Origin: Streptococcus suis
GTDB lineage: Bacteria > Bacillota > Bacilli > Lactobacillales > Streptococcaceae
Assembly (NCBI RefSeq): GCF_002960625.1
Contig: NZ_POJH01000055.1
Location: 1 to 64,000, forward strand
DNA length: 64,000 nucleotides
Direction of reading: 5' to 3'
Notes under the pieces: generated by a model
Database searches by the model: none
Told to the model about the DNA's origin: nothing
Seen by the model: only the letters and a program-made list of their open reading frames with translations
Program-made: the position numbers and the translations under genes
Shown: one piece after another, positions 14,955 through 23,606 of the stretch
Numbering within the stretch: position 1 is the stretch's first letter
How the letters are laid out: every line of letters begins with the position of its first letter

Positions 14955-16925
14955 CTACCGTTCAATAATGCGGTAATAGGTGCGACTGGTCCACTTGTAA
15001 ATGACAAAGTAAATCGGAGCGACTGCCAGTAGGGTAATTCCGCTGACGGTATAAATCATAAGCGAAGAGGTGACACCAAGGGTCAATAGCATTTGCTTAA
15101 GCATAACAAGAGAAATCACGAAATGCAAGGTCGCCATAGCTAGTGGCATAAAGAAGACCGTAAGTGTTTGCGAGTTAATGGTTTTCTTGACAGCCTGCTG
15201 GCTCATCCCCACTTCTTGTAGAATCTTGTAGGATTTCTTGTCTTCATGCCCTTCCGAGTACTGCTTGTAGTAAATAATCAAGGCAGCACCTAGCAAGAAA
15301 CTAATACCCAACAAGAAGCCTGTGAAGAGAAATCCACCTCTGAAGCCCATGATCATATTGGTAAAGTCTGTTTTCTGCATGACGTATCCTAAAGATTCTC
15401 CATTAGCATCACTGATATTATAGGCATCGCCTGCCTGCTCACCAAGAGTGGCCACTTCCTCATTGGTCATATCAGTAAAGACACGGTAGTCCAGACTAAC
15501 CTGATAGCCTTGCGGATTATTTGACTCATAGTAACTGCGAATGGTTTCCAAGACACTATCATCACTGACCACCATGACGGCAGCATTGAGCGTATTAGTA
15601 ATATCAGGGAAAATAGCTGTATCAAGATTTACTACATTCTCGAAAGTACTATCTCCCAAAGTGACTTTCTCTAGCAACGGCATTTCACTTGGACGGATAA
15701 AGGCAACTTGATTGGCAGCCAGCTCTGGCAGGTCATTGCCCAACTTCCGGAAATCATCTTGGGTGACGAAGTAGGTAAAGGCTATTTTGCTAAAGTCTGG
15801 ATTGGCAATGGTTTCTGGACTAATGACAATCTCCTTCCCACCGTCATAGACCAGACCAGCTTGGTAGGTCAGGTAGGACAGACTATCTTCCGCTTTTTCT
15901 GGAAAATGGCTGAGCACCGATTGCTGATAGGCACTTTCACCCTGACTTCTATCCGCAACTTTGTAGGTAATAGATGTTTCCTTTGGATAAAGACCACTTG
16001 TCATGCTTGACATGCCAGTATAAAGTGAAGTCGTTGTTGCAATGGTCACAAAGGCCATGACTACAAGTAACGTAATATTGGCCAAACCCGTTGCGTGCTG
16101 CTTCATCCGAAAAATCATCTGCGAAGTCGTAATGAAATGCTCTGGCGTATAGAAATACCGCTTGTTTTTTCGACGAGCCTTCAAATACCAAGTCATAAAG
16201 CTGATGTAGAACAGATAGGTCCCCGCAATAACAAAGAGCACAGCGATAAAGAACCGAAAGATAAGAGCTACACCTTCTGCTTTAGATGAAAGTGATAGGT
16301 AGTATCCAATACCCAGTCCCACTACACCAAGAGCAGCTAGAAGAACATTGCCTTTTGGCTCCTTCTCCCCTTTCTCACTAGCTCGGAACAAAATCAGCGG
16401 ACTGGTCTTACCAATGGTCCGAATGGCTAGCAATTCCAAGAGAAAGAAGATACCAGCAAAGAGAAAGGCGGTCATGACAAAGGCCAAAGGGGCTATTCCA
16501 AAATGCAAATCACTATAATTTGTTAGATTGACAAAAATCAAGTAGAGAACATTTGCGAACACACCAGCTAAGACAGAACCAAGAACCACAACCAGTAAGA
16601 ATATCATCATCAATTCTAGGCTGGCTATCAAGGCTACTTTTTTCTTGTTCATCCCCAGCATGTTATAGAGACCAAATTCCCTCGCCCGTTGTTTCATCAG
16701 GAAATTAAAACTATAAATCTCCATAATGACCGAGAAAATGGTCAGAACAACAACACCAAGACCGATAGAAACGGCACCAGAGCCCATGGTCTCCATAACT
16801 GGACTGAGCATGAGTAAGAACATGGAACAAATCAGAGTAAATAGCACAAGACTAGCTAAAACAAAGGGAGCAAAAACACCCATGGATTTTCGGATATTTT
16901 GCCCAGCAAGTTTGAGGTAAAACAT
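14955..16925 (-). CDS. BceB-type peptide-resistance ABC transporter permease
   Basis: 656 residues with ten predicted transmembrane segments and the large outer domain between helices 7 and 8 (about residues 310-515) that marks BceB-type permeases. The family FtsX-like motif is seen near the N-terminus (REFGLYNMLGMNKKKVALIA). With its ATPase it removes cell-wall-active peptides such as bacitracin or lantibiotics from their lipid targets and signals to the BceS kinase. The ATPase gene ends one base before it. The exact substrate cannot be told. Confidence 0.9.
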   Translation of the reverse strand: MFYLKLAGQNIRKSMGVFAPFVLASLVLFTLICSMFLLMLSPVMETMGSGAVSIGLGVVVLTIFSVIMEIYSFNFLMKQRAREFGLYNMLGMNKKKVALIASLELMMIFLLVVVLGSVLAGVFANVLYLIFVNLTNYSDLHFGIAPLAFVMTAFLFAGIFFLLELLAIRTIGKTSPLILFRASEKGEKEPKGNVLLAALGVVGLGIGYYLSLSSKAEGVALIFRFFIAVLFVIAGTYLFYISFMTWYLKARRKNKRYFYTPEHFITTSQMIFRMKQHATGLANITLLVVMAFVTIATTTSLYTGMSSMTSGLYPKETSITYKVADRSQGESAYQQSVLSHFPEKAEDSLSYLTYQAGLVYDGGKEIVISPETIANPDFSKIAFTYFVTQDDFRKLGNDLPELAANQVAFIRPSEMPLLEKVTLGDSTFENVVNLDTAIFPDITNTLNAAVMVVSDDSVLETIRSYYESNNPQGYQVSLDYRVFTDMTNEEVATLGEQAGDAYNISDANGESLGYVMQKTDFTNMIMGFRGGFLFTGFLLGISFLLGAALIIYYKQYSEGHEDKKSYKILQEVGMSQQAVKKTINSQTLTVFFMPLAMATLHFVISLVMLKQMLLTLGVTSSLMIYTVSGITLLAVAPIYFVIYKWTSRTYYRIIER

Positions 16926-17678
16926 CTACTCACCCCCTAAAAGTGCAGACATATTGAGCGAAATTTCCTTGGCAAAGTCTTGATTGCTCTTGCCTGCCTT
17001 GTATAGTTGATGGAAAATCCGCCCGTCCTTGATAAAGAGTACTCGCTTAGCATGACTAGCTGCGTTGGCTGAGTGAGTCACCATGAGAATGGTTTGCCCG
17101 TCTAAGTTGATGTCTTCAAACAAATTCAGCAAGTCTTCCGAATTGCGGTAATCTAGGGCAGCCGTCGGTTCGTCCGCTAGAACAATCTGTGGCTGGGTAA
17201 TCAAGCTACGGGCAATGGCCACGCGCTGCTTTTGTCCACCAGATAGTTCAAAGGGACGTTTTTTCAGCAAGTCCTGAATCCGCAGTTTTGGCGCCAAAAC
17301 TTTCAACCGTTTTTCCATTTCCTCATGGCTGGTACGGGCCAATACCAGAGGTAAAAAGATATTGTCTTGGATGGACAGGGTATCCAAGAGATTAAAATCT
17401 TGGAAGACAAAGCCTAGGTTGCGCAAACGGAAATCTGCCAGCTTGCTTTCCTTGATTTTCGTAATATCCTGATTGTTTAAGATAACAGAGCCCCTCGTCG
17501 GCTTGTCCAGGGTTGCTAGAATGTTGAGCAAAGTCGTCTTACCAGAACCACTTTCCCCCATGATAGCGATAAACTCGCCCTCTTCTACCTTAAAATCCAC
17601 ATCTTGCAAGGCACGAGTTTCCTCTTTTGAAAAGCGCGTGCGGTAAACTTTTTCTAAATGATTGATTTCTAATAACAT
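16926..17678 (-). CDS. BceA-type ABC transporter ATP-binding protein
   Basis: 250 residues. Walker [10 protein letters not shown] near residues 40-48, Q-loop [13 protein letters not shown], signature [15 protein letters not shown], Walker [13 protein letters not shown] and the switch His in [14 protein letters not shown]. MacB-like ATPase that powers the adjacent BceB-type permease. It is part of the unit peptide-lipoprotein-ATPase-permease, with eight bases between the lipoprotein stop and this start. Confidence 0.93.
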   Translation of the reverse strand: MLLEINHLEKVYRTRFSKEETRALQDVDFKVEEGEFIAIMGESGSGKTTLLNILATLDKPTRGSVILNNQDITKIKESKLADFRLRNLGFVFQDFNLLDTLSIQDNIFLPLVLARTSHEEMEKRLKVLAPKLRIQDLLKKRPFELSGGQKQRVAIARSLITQPQIVLADEPTAALDYRNSEDLLNLFEDINLDGQTILMVTHSANAASHAKRVLFIKDGRIFHQLYKAGKSNQDFAKEISLNMSALLGGE

Positions 17679-17686
17679 ATAAACTC

Positions 17687-18076
17687 CTAATTGTTTTCTT
17701 TGGATAAATCAACTGTATCAAGTAATGCTTGATAGTTGATTCGGTCTGATTCAGCAATATTATCTTCTAAATCTACCTTATAATAACCATCCTGGACACC
17801 GATGGCCCAGTCATTGCTAGTGGTTACATAGAGATTATTCAGAGATACTGTCTTTTTCACTGCCCCTTCTTCTTTGACAACGGGCCACTCCAGAAACTTG
17901 ACTTCTACTTCTTGAATATTATCCTCGGCAACTGCTACTTTGCTAACGGCATAGTCTTTTCCCTTGTAATGAAAGGTTTGATAGCCCTCATCAAAGCTAA
18001 GGCTTGCTGAAGAGGAAGAACAAGCAGTTAGCATTATACTGCCCAAAGCCAGCAAGCCAAATACATTCTTTTTCAT
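17687..18076 (-). CDS. Small lipoprotein, possibly NisI/SpaI-like immunity protein
   Basis: 129 residues with a lipoprotein signal (hydrophobic stretch, then lipobox LTAC with Cys 19). The mature part is about 110 residues, including HYKGKDYAVSKV, NNLYVTTSNDWAIG and DGYYKVDL, which recall the repeated sheet units of NisI/SpaI lantibiotic immunity lipoproteins. It is co-transcribed with a BceAB-type exporter, which fits a role in capturing a peptide at the membrane surface. The family call is from memory of pattern and context. Confidence 0.6.
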   Translation of the reverse strand: MKKNVFGLLALGSIMLTACSSSSASLSFDEGYQTFHYKGKDYAVSKVAVAEDNIQEVEVKFLEWPVVKEEGAVKKTVSLNNLYVTTSNDWAIGVQDGYYKVDLEDNIAESDRINYQALLDTVDLSKENN

Positions 18077-18088
18077 AGTTTCCTCCCT

Positions 18089-18229
18089 CTAGTATGCCAT
18101 AAATCGCATCGTTTGCAAATCATGGGCGAGTTCTTCTAAAAATTCTGCCTGTTCCAAGAGTTCAGCCTTTTCTTTTTCTGAGAATACCTTTTCTTTAATT
18201 CTCTTTGCTTGTAAAAATTTGAATGACAT
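18089..18229 (-). CDS. 46-residue peptide heading the lipoprotein-bceAB unit (paralogue 1)
   Basis: ATG at plus 18229 preceded by AAGGAAAT. The peptide begins MSFKFLQAKRIKEK and ends DLQTMRFMAY. It is rich in Lys and Glu, probably helical, with no signal peptide and no double-glycine leader. A paralogue of 45 residues at 19075-19212 shares MSFKFLQ and a similar acidic middle (EQAEFLEELAHDL against KEAQFLFELEHEL). Both genes start a transcription unit behind matching promoters. It may be a leader or adaptor peptide; it does not look like a classical bacteriocin. I do not know the family. Confidence 0.7.
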   Translation of the reverse strand: MSFKFLQAKRIKEKVFSEKEKAELLEQAEFLEELAHDLQTMRFMAY

Positions 18230-18261
18230 ATAATTTCCTTCTTTCTCTTTCTTATGAATCT

Positions 18262-18323
18262 ATTATAGAAAATATTCCGCTTGTACCCACTTACAGTTTT
18301 GATTTAAAAACTTACAGCTTTGT
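18262..18323 (-). promoter_or_regulatory. Activator-type promoter with two direct repeats (paralogue 1)
   Basis: -10 TATAAT on the - strand (plus 18262-18267), with no good -35. CTTACAGTTTTGA (plus 18290-18302) and CTTACAGCTTTGT (plus 18311-18323) are direct repeats exactly 21 bp apart, starting 22 bp behind the -10. That is the layout used by LytTR-type response regulators. Confidence 0.7.
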
Positions 18324-18327
18324 AAGG

Positions 18328-19062
18328 TTAGATAAAATAGGCAATGGTTGCCAGTAGCCACAAGTGTAGCGGATAGAAAATGTAAAAGAAATAGCGTGAA
18401 AATGCTGTCCGGGGCCCTGCTTGTCCATTATAATGACTTAGAATTGGCAAGACCAAGATAAATAACCAGTCAGCATTGTAGAGCATCATCTGGACAGTCA
18501 TTTCAATACTTTCATAAGGCTGATAGGACAAAAATAGTAACAATAGGGCCAATATTCCATAAGCGATGTTGCGTTTAACTAATGATTTGCGTCCCATATA
18601 TGTAATGAGGATGAAGGGCAAGACCACAGTGCCGCCTTCTGTTAAAAAGGCACCTAAGATAGTCAGCAGTCCAACCGATAGGACTTGAAGGATTTGTTGC
18701 TTTCTAGTGTGTTCAGCAAAATTTCTAAGACAAACCAACATGGTTAGACCAACTGCTAGGGTCATAAAAATATTATTGCTCATGTAAATCTCTTTTGACT
18801 GGTAAAGGCTGTTTAGCAGAGTATTGCCAAGAGCCATGATCCCTGCCGCCCCATACAGTCGTAACAAATAGGCTTTGACATTACTCGTATGAAGATAGCC
18901 TTCAACCAACATGTAGGCAAAGAAAACTGCGACACAGCGAGTAACCATGTGAAAAACTAGGCTAAGTTGGTCTGGGATAAATCCAGGGACGATATCCAGA
19001 TGATCCAGCACCATCAAGCCAGCCATAGCGAGTTTCAGTTGATAAGCATTGTAAGATTTCAA
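18328..19062 (-). CDS. TraX-family membrane protein
   Basis: 244 residues with about eight transmembrane helices. The N-terminus (YQLKLAMAGLMVLDHLD) and the C-terminal end (RYFFYIFYPLHLWLLATIAYF) carry the family His-containing motifs. TraX-type proteins are acyltransferase-like; F-plasmid TraX acetylates pilin, but most chromosomal members have unknown substrates. Here it is the second gene of a unit headed by the 45-residue peptide, next to peptide-resistance genes. A role in modifying a peptide or surface polymer is inference. Confidence 0.78.
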   Translation of the reverse strand: MKSYNAYQLKLAMAGLMVLDHLDIVPGFIPDQLSLVFHMVTRCVAVFFAYMLVEGYLHTSNVKAYLLRLYGAAGIMALGNTLLNSLYQSKEIYMSNNIFMTLAVGLTMLVCLRNFAEHTRKQQILQVLSVGLLTILGAFLTEGGTVVLPFILITYMGRKSLVKRNIAYGILALLLLFLSYQPYESIEMTVQMMLYNADWLFILVLPILSHYNGQAGPRTAFSRYFFYIFYPLHLWLLATIAYFI

Positions 19063-19074
19063 GATAACCTCCTT

Positions 19075-19212
19075 CTAGTACATCCAGTTGCGGTGCAACA
19101 ATTCATGTTCGAGCTCAAATAAAAATTGGGCTTCTTTTTCTTGCTCTTCTGGCTGTTTGCTTGCTTGTGATTTATCAAACACTTGCTTGACTTGTAAAAA
19201 TTTGAATGACAT
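19075..19212 (-). CDS. 45-residue peptide heading the traX unit (paralogue 2)
   Basis: ATG at plus 19212 preceded by AAGGAAATCA. It begins MSFKFLQVKQVFDK and ends ELLHRNWMY. It is a paralogue of the peptide at 18089-18229, with the same seven first residues, similar length and the same promoter layout. It ends 12 bases before the TraX start. It is charged, helical in character and lacks a secretion leader. Confidence 0.7.
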   Translation of the reverse strand: MSFKFLQVKQVFDKSQASKQPEEQEKEAQFLFELEHELLHRNWMY

Positions 19213-19245
19213 ATTGATTTCCTTCTTTCTATTTCTTATGAGTCT

Positions 19246-19307
19246 ATTATAGAAAATAGTGCGCCTGTACTCTCTTACAATTCTGACTTAAAACCTTACA
19301 AGATTGT
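19246..19307 (-). promoter_or_regulatory. Activator-type promoter with two direct repeats (paralogue 2)
   Basis: -10 TATAAT (plus 19246-19251). CTTACAATTCTGA (plus 19274-19286) and CTTACAAGATTGT (plus 19295-19307) are 21 bp apart and start 22 bp behind the -10, the same geometry as at 18262-18323. Confidence 0.7.
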
Positions 19308-19313
19308 AAGGAA

Positions 19314-19343
19314 AGAAAAAAAGACACCATTTTAGGCATCTTT
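19314..19343 (-). terminator. Terminator after the ATP-grasp operon
   Basis: On the - strand AAAGATGCC pairs with GGTGTCTTT (two G-U pairs in RNA), followed by a T-run. Confidence 0.75.
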
Positions 19344-19352
19344 CAATTCATT

Positions 19353-20519
19353 CTATTTAGTTAAACCAATGTAGGCAATCATTTCATCCAACTCTTCCTT
19401 GCTCTCTGTCACAAGGAGGTAGGCATCATTTCCTTGCAATTCTGCAAAGGCATCGGGCATGCGTTTGACGGTTTTAATCTTACCAGCAAATTTCTGATGA
19501 ATGTCATCTGCAGAGTGAACATAGTCAGTTGTATCTCGGCGAGTTGCGACCAAGCAGTATTGTGGTTCAAATCTACGTTCCTCAACTGTACCACCTGTTG
19601 CGATATTAGCATAGTCACGGAAGAGATCAATGGAATGGGCATAGTTGTAGGCTTCAACTGTGAAACCACCTGCCATACGGTTATTGTATTCAATGGCAAT
19701 GTAGTCGTCCCCATCCTTGAAAAATTCAATATGGAAAAAACGCTCTCTCATACCAAAAGCCTTGATAATAGCTCTGCCATATTCCACCAACTTTGGATCT
19801 AGTTCTTTCTCGATAAAGTAGGCATTGTCCTTCTTGGTTTGCATCAATTCAAATGGAGTATGAACATAAGTCAAGCCTGTTTCAAAGACAACATTGCCGT
19901 CATGGTCTAACAAACCATCATAAGTAGTGATAATACTTGAATTGACGAATTTTTCAAAGAAATAGACAGTGGTTCTATCCCAGTTTTCGATAAATCGCTC
20001 AAAATCTTCTTTATTTTCGATTTTGAAGGTACCAGATGCACCAACACCGTTATCTGGCTTAGCAATCATGGGAAAACCAACATTCTTCAAGGCTCTACCA
20101 AAATCACGTTCTGTTTTGACAACAACACCAGGAACGACTGGAACTCCTGCTTTTTTGAAATATTTTTTCATCTCAGACTTAAATTTAGTCTTTTTCAGGT
20201 GTTTTGGCTTAGCTCCAAAGATATTGAATTGTTCGCGGAGAGCCGCATCGTTTTCCAACCAATGCTCATTGTGGGATTCCACACGGTCAATCGGACCATG
20301 CTTGTATATCAAGAAGGCAGCTGCACGCTTGACTTCATCAATATTTTCCAAATCTTCCACACGGAAGTATTCTGTAAGGGCATGGCGGAGCTCCTCAGGC
20401 AGTTGGTCGTAGGGTTCTTGCCCGATACCTAGAACCGTAACGCCTTCTTTTTTAGCCAATTCAATGGTAAAAGGTTGAAAATTTTCTGGATAAAAAGGGG
20501 AAATAACGAGATAATTCAT
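19353..20519 (-). CDS. ATP-grasp domain ligase-like protein
   Basis: 388 residues. The N-terminal pre-ATP-grasp domain (to about 110) is followed by the ATP-grasp fold, with the nucleotide loop KPDNGVGASGTFKI and the metal-binding region FHIEFFKDGDDYIAIEYNNRMAGG. Such enzymes join a carboxylate to an amine or thiol through an acyl phosphate. The closest look is to carbamoyl-phosphate-synthase-like or biotin-carboxylase-like stand-alone ligases. It is co-transcribed with two esterases, suggesting a small tailoring operon. Substrate unknown. Confidence 0.8.
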   Translation of the reverse strand: MNYLVISPFYPENFQPFTIELAKKEGVTVLGIGQEPYDQLPEELRHALTEYFRVEDLENIDEVKRAAAFLIYKHGPIDRVESHNEHWLENDAALREQFNIFGAKPKHLKKTKFKSEMKKYFKKAGVPVVPGVVVKTERDFGRALKNVGFPMIAKPDNGVGASGTFKIENKEDFERFIENWDRTTVYFFEKFVNSSIITTYDGLLDHDGNVVFETGLTYVHTPFELMQTKKDNAYFIEKELDPKLVEYGRAIIKAFGMRERFFHIEFFKDGDDYIAIEYNNRMAGGFTVEAYNYAHSIDLFRDYANIATGGTVEERRFEPQYCLVATRRDTTDYVHSADDIHQKFAGKIKTVKRMPDAFAELQGNDAYLLVTESKEELDEMIAYIGLTK

Positions 20520-20536
20520 AGGCAGTCCTTTCTAGT

Positions 20537-21289
20537 TTATAGTCCGATTGAGTGGAGGAAGAATGGCATTTGTTTTCTCCACCAAACCCAGTCGTGCGCC
20601 ACATCCGTGCCCCAGGTATCGAACCAAGCTGGGATATTCTTCTCTTCAAAGGCGCGCTTGAGATTATAGAATGAATCCAATCCATCCTGTTCCCAATCGC
20701 CCAAACCTGTGCAGACGATAATATCAGCCTGACGGTATTTATCGATAAACCAGCCGTCGTTTTGGTTCCAGATATAGTCAGATGGTGAGTTTTGATAAAC
20801 AGCATCGTCATGGCCATAGTCTTGATTATTGTTGAAAAAACGAGCATCATAGACACCTGAAAGGGCGATAACTTTTGTGAAAACATCTGGATGCTGGAGG
20901 AAGAAATTCAGCGCGTGGTAGGCCCCCATAGAGCAACCAGTCGTCATCATACCGTCAAACCAACCAGTTTTATGTTTGATAAATGGAATAGCTTCTTCAA
21001 TCACATAGCGCTCATAAGCACGGTGAGCTTCTGCCTTGTCATGGATGGATTTCCAATCCGCCAACCAGCTTTCTTTATCATGACTGGTTAGAGTGAAAAA
21101 TTGGACATTGCCAGCCTCAATCGAACCACGGCAGGCTTCAATCATCCCAAAATCTGCGTATTCATTGTACGAACCGCCTGATGAGGCAAAAACAACTACT
21201 GGAATACCCGCGTGACCATATCTGTTCACATTCATTTCTCGACCAAGATGGCCAGACCAGTGACTTAAAAATTCTACATGCATATTCAT
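20537..21289 (-). CDS. Alpha/beta-hydrolase-fold esterase (Fes/EstA-like), first
   Basis: 250 residues. The nucleophile elbow is GCSMGAYHALNF (Ser near residue 121), the acid residue is probably near TGLGDWEQDG, and the His is in GTDVAHDWVWW. It is of the enterochelin-esterase-like family (PF00756). No signal peptide, so cytoplasmic. It sits between the ATP-grasp gene and a second esterase of the same type, all within about 20 bp gaps. Confidence 0.82.
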   Translation of the reverse strand: MNMHVEFLSHWSGHLGREMNVNRYGHAGIPVVVFASSGGSYNEYADFGMIEACRGSIEAGNVQFFTLTSHDKESWLADWKSIHDKAEAHRAYERYVIEEAIPFIKHKTGWFDGMMTTGCSMGAYHALNFFLQHPDVFTKVIALSGVYDARFFNNNQDYGHDDAVYQNSPSDYIWNQNDGWFIDKYRQADIIVCTGLGDWEQDGLDSFYNLKRAFEEKNIPAWFDTWGTDVAHDWVWWRKQMPFFLHSIGL

Positions 21290-21310
21290 TCTCCTAACTA
21301 ATTCTTTACA

Positions 21311-22135
21311 TTACCACTTTTCGCTTAAAAAGCGCAAGCAATCTGGCAAATAAGCTGCCCAGGCTTCCTCATTATGGACGGCACCAGAAACAACTTCCAA
21401 GGCGATATTGTCCAAATCAACGCCTCCCGCTATCAATTGACGATAGTAGGTCAGCGAGGAATTGATATAGGCCTGTTTGATATTACCTGCCATGAGGGTC
21501 TTGTCGGTATCATCTGCTTCTTCTGTCCCAACGTAGATATAAACTCGTTGATCCTTATCCAAGTCCTGACGCTCAATGTAGCGGTCAAAGGCTTCTTGAT
21601 GGAGCCAGTTGGCAGATGAAAATACTCCCAGACAACCGATTTGGTCCTGATAGGACAGTCCCATAAATTGAGTGATGTTGCCACCAAGTGACGAGCCAAT
21701 CATCGCAGTATGGAGTTTATCGGACTTAGTGCGATAGGTTTGGTCGATAAAAGGTTTGACCACATCCATTACAAATTCAGCATATAAAGTACCCTTGCCA
21801 CCAAACTGAATTCCAGGGATACCCATTTCGCTAAACTTCCAGGCAGCGTACTCATGCATACGCTCAGCACCATCATTGTCAATGGCTACAATAATCATCT
21901 TTGCAATATCGGGATTTCGCTTGATTGTCGGAATGACTTTCCAAGAATGACCTGAAAATGCTTCTTTACTATACAATACATTTTGACCATCATGGAAATA
22001 GACAACAGGATAAGAAGTTTCTAAGTCTTCCTCATATCCTTTCGGTAACAGGACTCGAATTCGTCGATTTCTACCTGTAAAGGGAACTTCTAATTCATGA
22101 GTTTTCATATCCAAATAAAAGTAGGATTTATTCAT
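21311..22135 (-). CDS. Alpha/beta-hydrolase-fold esterase, second
   Basis: 274 residues of the same putative esterase family (PF00756). Strand and oxyanion region VVYFHDGQNVLY, nucleophile elbow GSSLGGNITQ, C-terminal His in SGAVHNEEAWAAYL. First gene of the esterase-esterase-ATP-grasp operon, just downstream of an extended -10 promoter overlapped by a CodY-like palindrome. Physiological substrate unknown. Confidence 0.82.
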   Translation of the reverse strand: MNKSYFYLDMKTHELEVPFTGRNRRIRVLLPKGYEEDLETSYPVVYFHDGQNVLYSKEAFSGHSWKVIPTIKRNPDIAKMIIVAIDNDGAERMHEYAAWKFSEMGIPGIQFGGKGTLYAEFVMDVVKPFIDQTYRTKSDKLHTAMIGSSLGGNITQFMGLSYQDQIGCLGVFSSANWLHQEAFDRYIERQDLDKDQRVYIYVGTEEADDTDKTLMAGNIKQAYINSSLTYYRQLIAGGVDLDNIALEVVSGAVHNEEAWAAYLPDCLRFLSEKW

Positions 22136-22165
22136 AGATATCTCTTTCTAAACAGTGTTTTTAGT

Positions 22166-22201
22166 ATTATACCACAGATTTTCTGAAATATTCAGAAAAT
22201 T
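22166..22201 (-). promoter_or_regulatory. Esterase operon promoter with CodY-like box
   Basis: Extended -10 TGGTATAAT on the - strand (TATAAT at plus 22166-22171). A perfect palindrome with arms ATTTTCTGAA and TTCAGAAAAT (22178-22200) covers the -35 region. Its - strand reading (plus 22187-22201) differs by one base from the CodY consensus AATTTTCWGAAAATT. Confidence 0.6.
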
Positions 22202-22217
22202 TAGTTTTTTTATTTCA

Positions 22218-23255
22218 TTATTCTGATTTTCCGAACAATTTTTGCTCAGTTTTTAAGCGTTCCTCGTAGACTCGACGGTAACGTTCCAGTTCTTTCAGTT
22301 CACGACTGGTCAGATTTTCAAATATAGCCAATTCAATCCTGTCCTTATCACGTCGCCAGGTCGCAACCAGTCGTCCCTTGTAGAAAACAACGGGTTTGAC
22401 AATGCCTGTCAGCGTATACATCTGGCGGATATGTCTGGGGTCAAAGAAGGGATTGGCTTTCTTTTCATAGCCTAGTAAGAGTTGGTCAAAACCTGCAATG
22501 AAGAGGCATTCAGGTAATTCAGCTTCTTCTAATTCTCCTAGATAAAAACGTTCTTCTCCTGCTACTTCAAGAGTTTTCAGGTCTAATTGCTTCATCCATT
22601 TTAGGACCGTCGATTTATTTTCCTTGAAATAGTAACGGGCATCCGCAAGGCTGACAGGCCCAAAACCTGCAAAATACCGTCGAGCGATTTCCAGCTCTGC
22701 TTTTTCCCGCGAAAGTGGCTGAAAGTCTGTCAGACGATGAAAACGCTTGGCACCGTACTCTTGGTAGACTTCCCCACGCTCGACCATGTAGCGAAAAAGA
22801 CCGCCCCAAGCATTAAAGACCAGCTTCTCCTCTTCCTGCGTCATCTTTTCCCCACGGCAAAGGACCTTGAGATCCTCACGGGTCATAGAACTTTGTCCAA
22901 GGGCTTCTAAAATCAGCTGGTGATATTTCTGCTTGGTCTGGGGGCTAAACCCGTCCTGTCCTTCTGTCTTGAGGTAGTCGGTGCTGGCCAGCCGCCCCTC
23001 ATGGATATAGAGGGGAATTTCCGACTTGAGATAGGCATGGACCGTTCGCCGAATGGACCACTGGCGTGTCAACTCCTCCTGCCAGCTCCCCTCATGGAAA
23101 TCCTCCGCTGTCATACGGTTGCGAAATCCGACATGAACATAGGGCTGAAACTGAGCCTGTAAGCCGTTAAGATTTCGGCAGATTTGCTGAACAGACTGGG
23201 GTGTCAATAAGCCCTGTTTCTTCAGGATAATCCCCTTCCAAGTATCGTGATTCAT
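22218..23255 (-). CDS. AlkZ-like winged-helix DNA glycosylase family protein
   Basis: 345 residues from ATG at plus 23255, chosen over the longer frame because AAGGAG lies before it. It belongs to the HTH_42/YcaQ (AlkZ) superfamily of tandem winged helices. Near residue 35 it has LNGLQAQFQPY, matching the catalytic QxQ motif of AlkZ enzymes, which remove alkylated bases or unhook crosslinks. Later motifs (FLFRYMVERG-like block, PVVFYKGRLVATW) also fit. Activity on a given lesion is inference. Confidence 0.75.
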   Translation of the reverse strand: MNHDTWKGIILKKQGLLTPQSVQQICRNLNGLQAQFQPYVHVGFRNRMTAEDFHEGSWQEELTRQWSIRRTVHAYLKSEIPLYIHEGRLASTDYLKTEGQDGFSPQTKQKYHQLILEALGQSSMTREDLKVLCRGEKMTQEEEKLVFNAWGGLFRYMVERGEVYQEYGAKRFHRLTDFQPLSREKAELEIARRYFAGFGPVSLADARYYFKENKSTVLKWMKQLDLKTLEVAGEERFYLGELEEAELPECLFIAGFDQLLLGYEKKANPFFDPRHIRQMYTLTGIVKPVVFYKGRLVATWRRDKDRIELAIFENLTSRELKELERYRRVYEERLKTEQKLFGKSE

Positions 23256-23287
23256 TCGTTTCTCCTTCGCTTTTCTAACCCCAGTAT

Positions 23288-23315
23288 AACACAAAAGACA
23301 CCCGAAGGTGTCTGG
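23288..23315 (-). terminator. Terminator of the second RelBE module (repeat copy 1)
   Basis: Hairpin GACACC-CGAA-GGTGTC with a T-run on the - strand, within a 28-bp sequence that recurs exactly at 23908-23935. Confidence 0.9.
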
Positions 23316-23327
23316 TATGAAATTCTA

Positions 23328-23606
23328 TCATTTCAACTTCTTATAAATTTCCGAGCGATGTCCTACATGAAGATTGAGGAGTACCAGTTCTCCATCATCA
23401 ACCACAGCAATAATGCGATAGTTTCCAACACGGAAGCGGACATAGCCAGCTAGATTGCCCGTCAGGTATTTTCCTGGAGAACGAGGAAAATCCACATCTA
23501 CCAGATGCTTATCAATCCACCTAGCAATCTGACGACTGGTTCCCTTATCGAGCTTGTCCATATCCTCAAAGAAACTCGGGGCATAGTCCACACGATACTT
23601 AGCCAT
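23328..23606 (-). CDS. RelE-family mRNA interferase-like toxin
   Basis: 92 residues of the RelE fold: YAPSFFEDMDKLDKGTSRQI, then AGYVRFRVGNYRIIAVVDD and the end VGHRSEIYKKL. It resembles the toxin at 14367-14633 but is clearly a separate lineage. It overlaps the antitoxin gene by eight bases. Its module is bracketed by two copies of the same terminator, pointing to a recent insertion. Confidence 0.87.
   Translation of the reverse strand: MAKYRVDYAPSFFEDMDKLDKGTSRQIARWIDKHLVDVDFPRSPGKYLTGNLAGYVRFRVGNYRIIAVVDDGELVLLNLHVGHRSEIYKKLK

Noticed and set aside
18290-18323. ComE-box / competence operator
   Set aside because: The 21-bp spacing fits any LytTR regulator and the half-sites do not match the ComE consensus well. 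No competence genes are near, so only a LytTR-type site is claimed.
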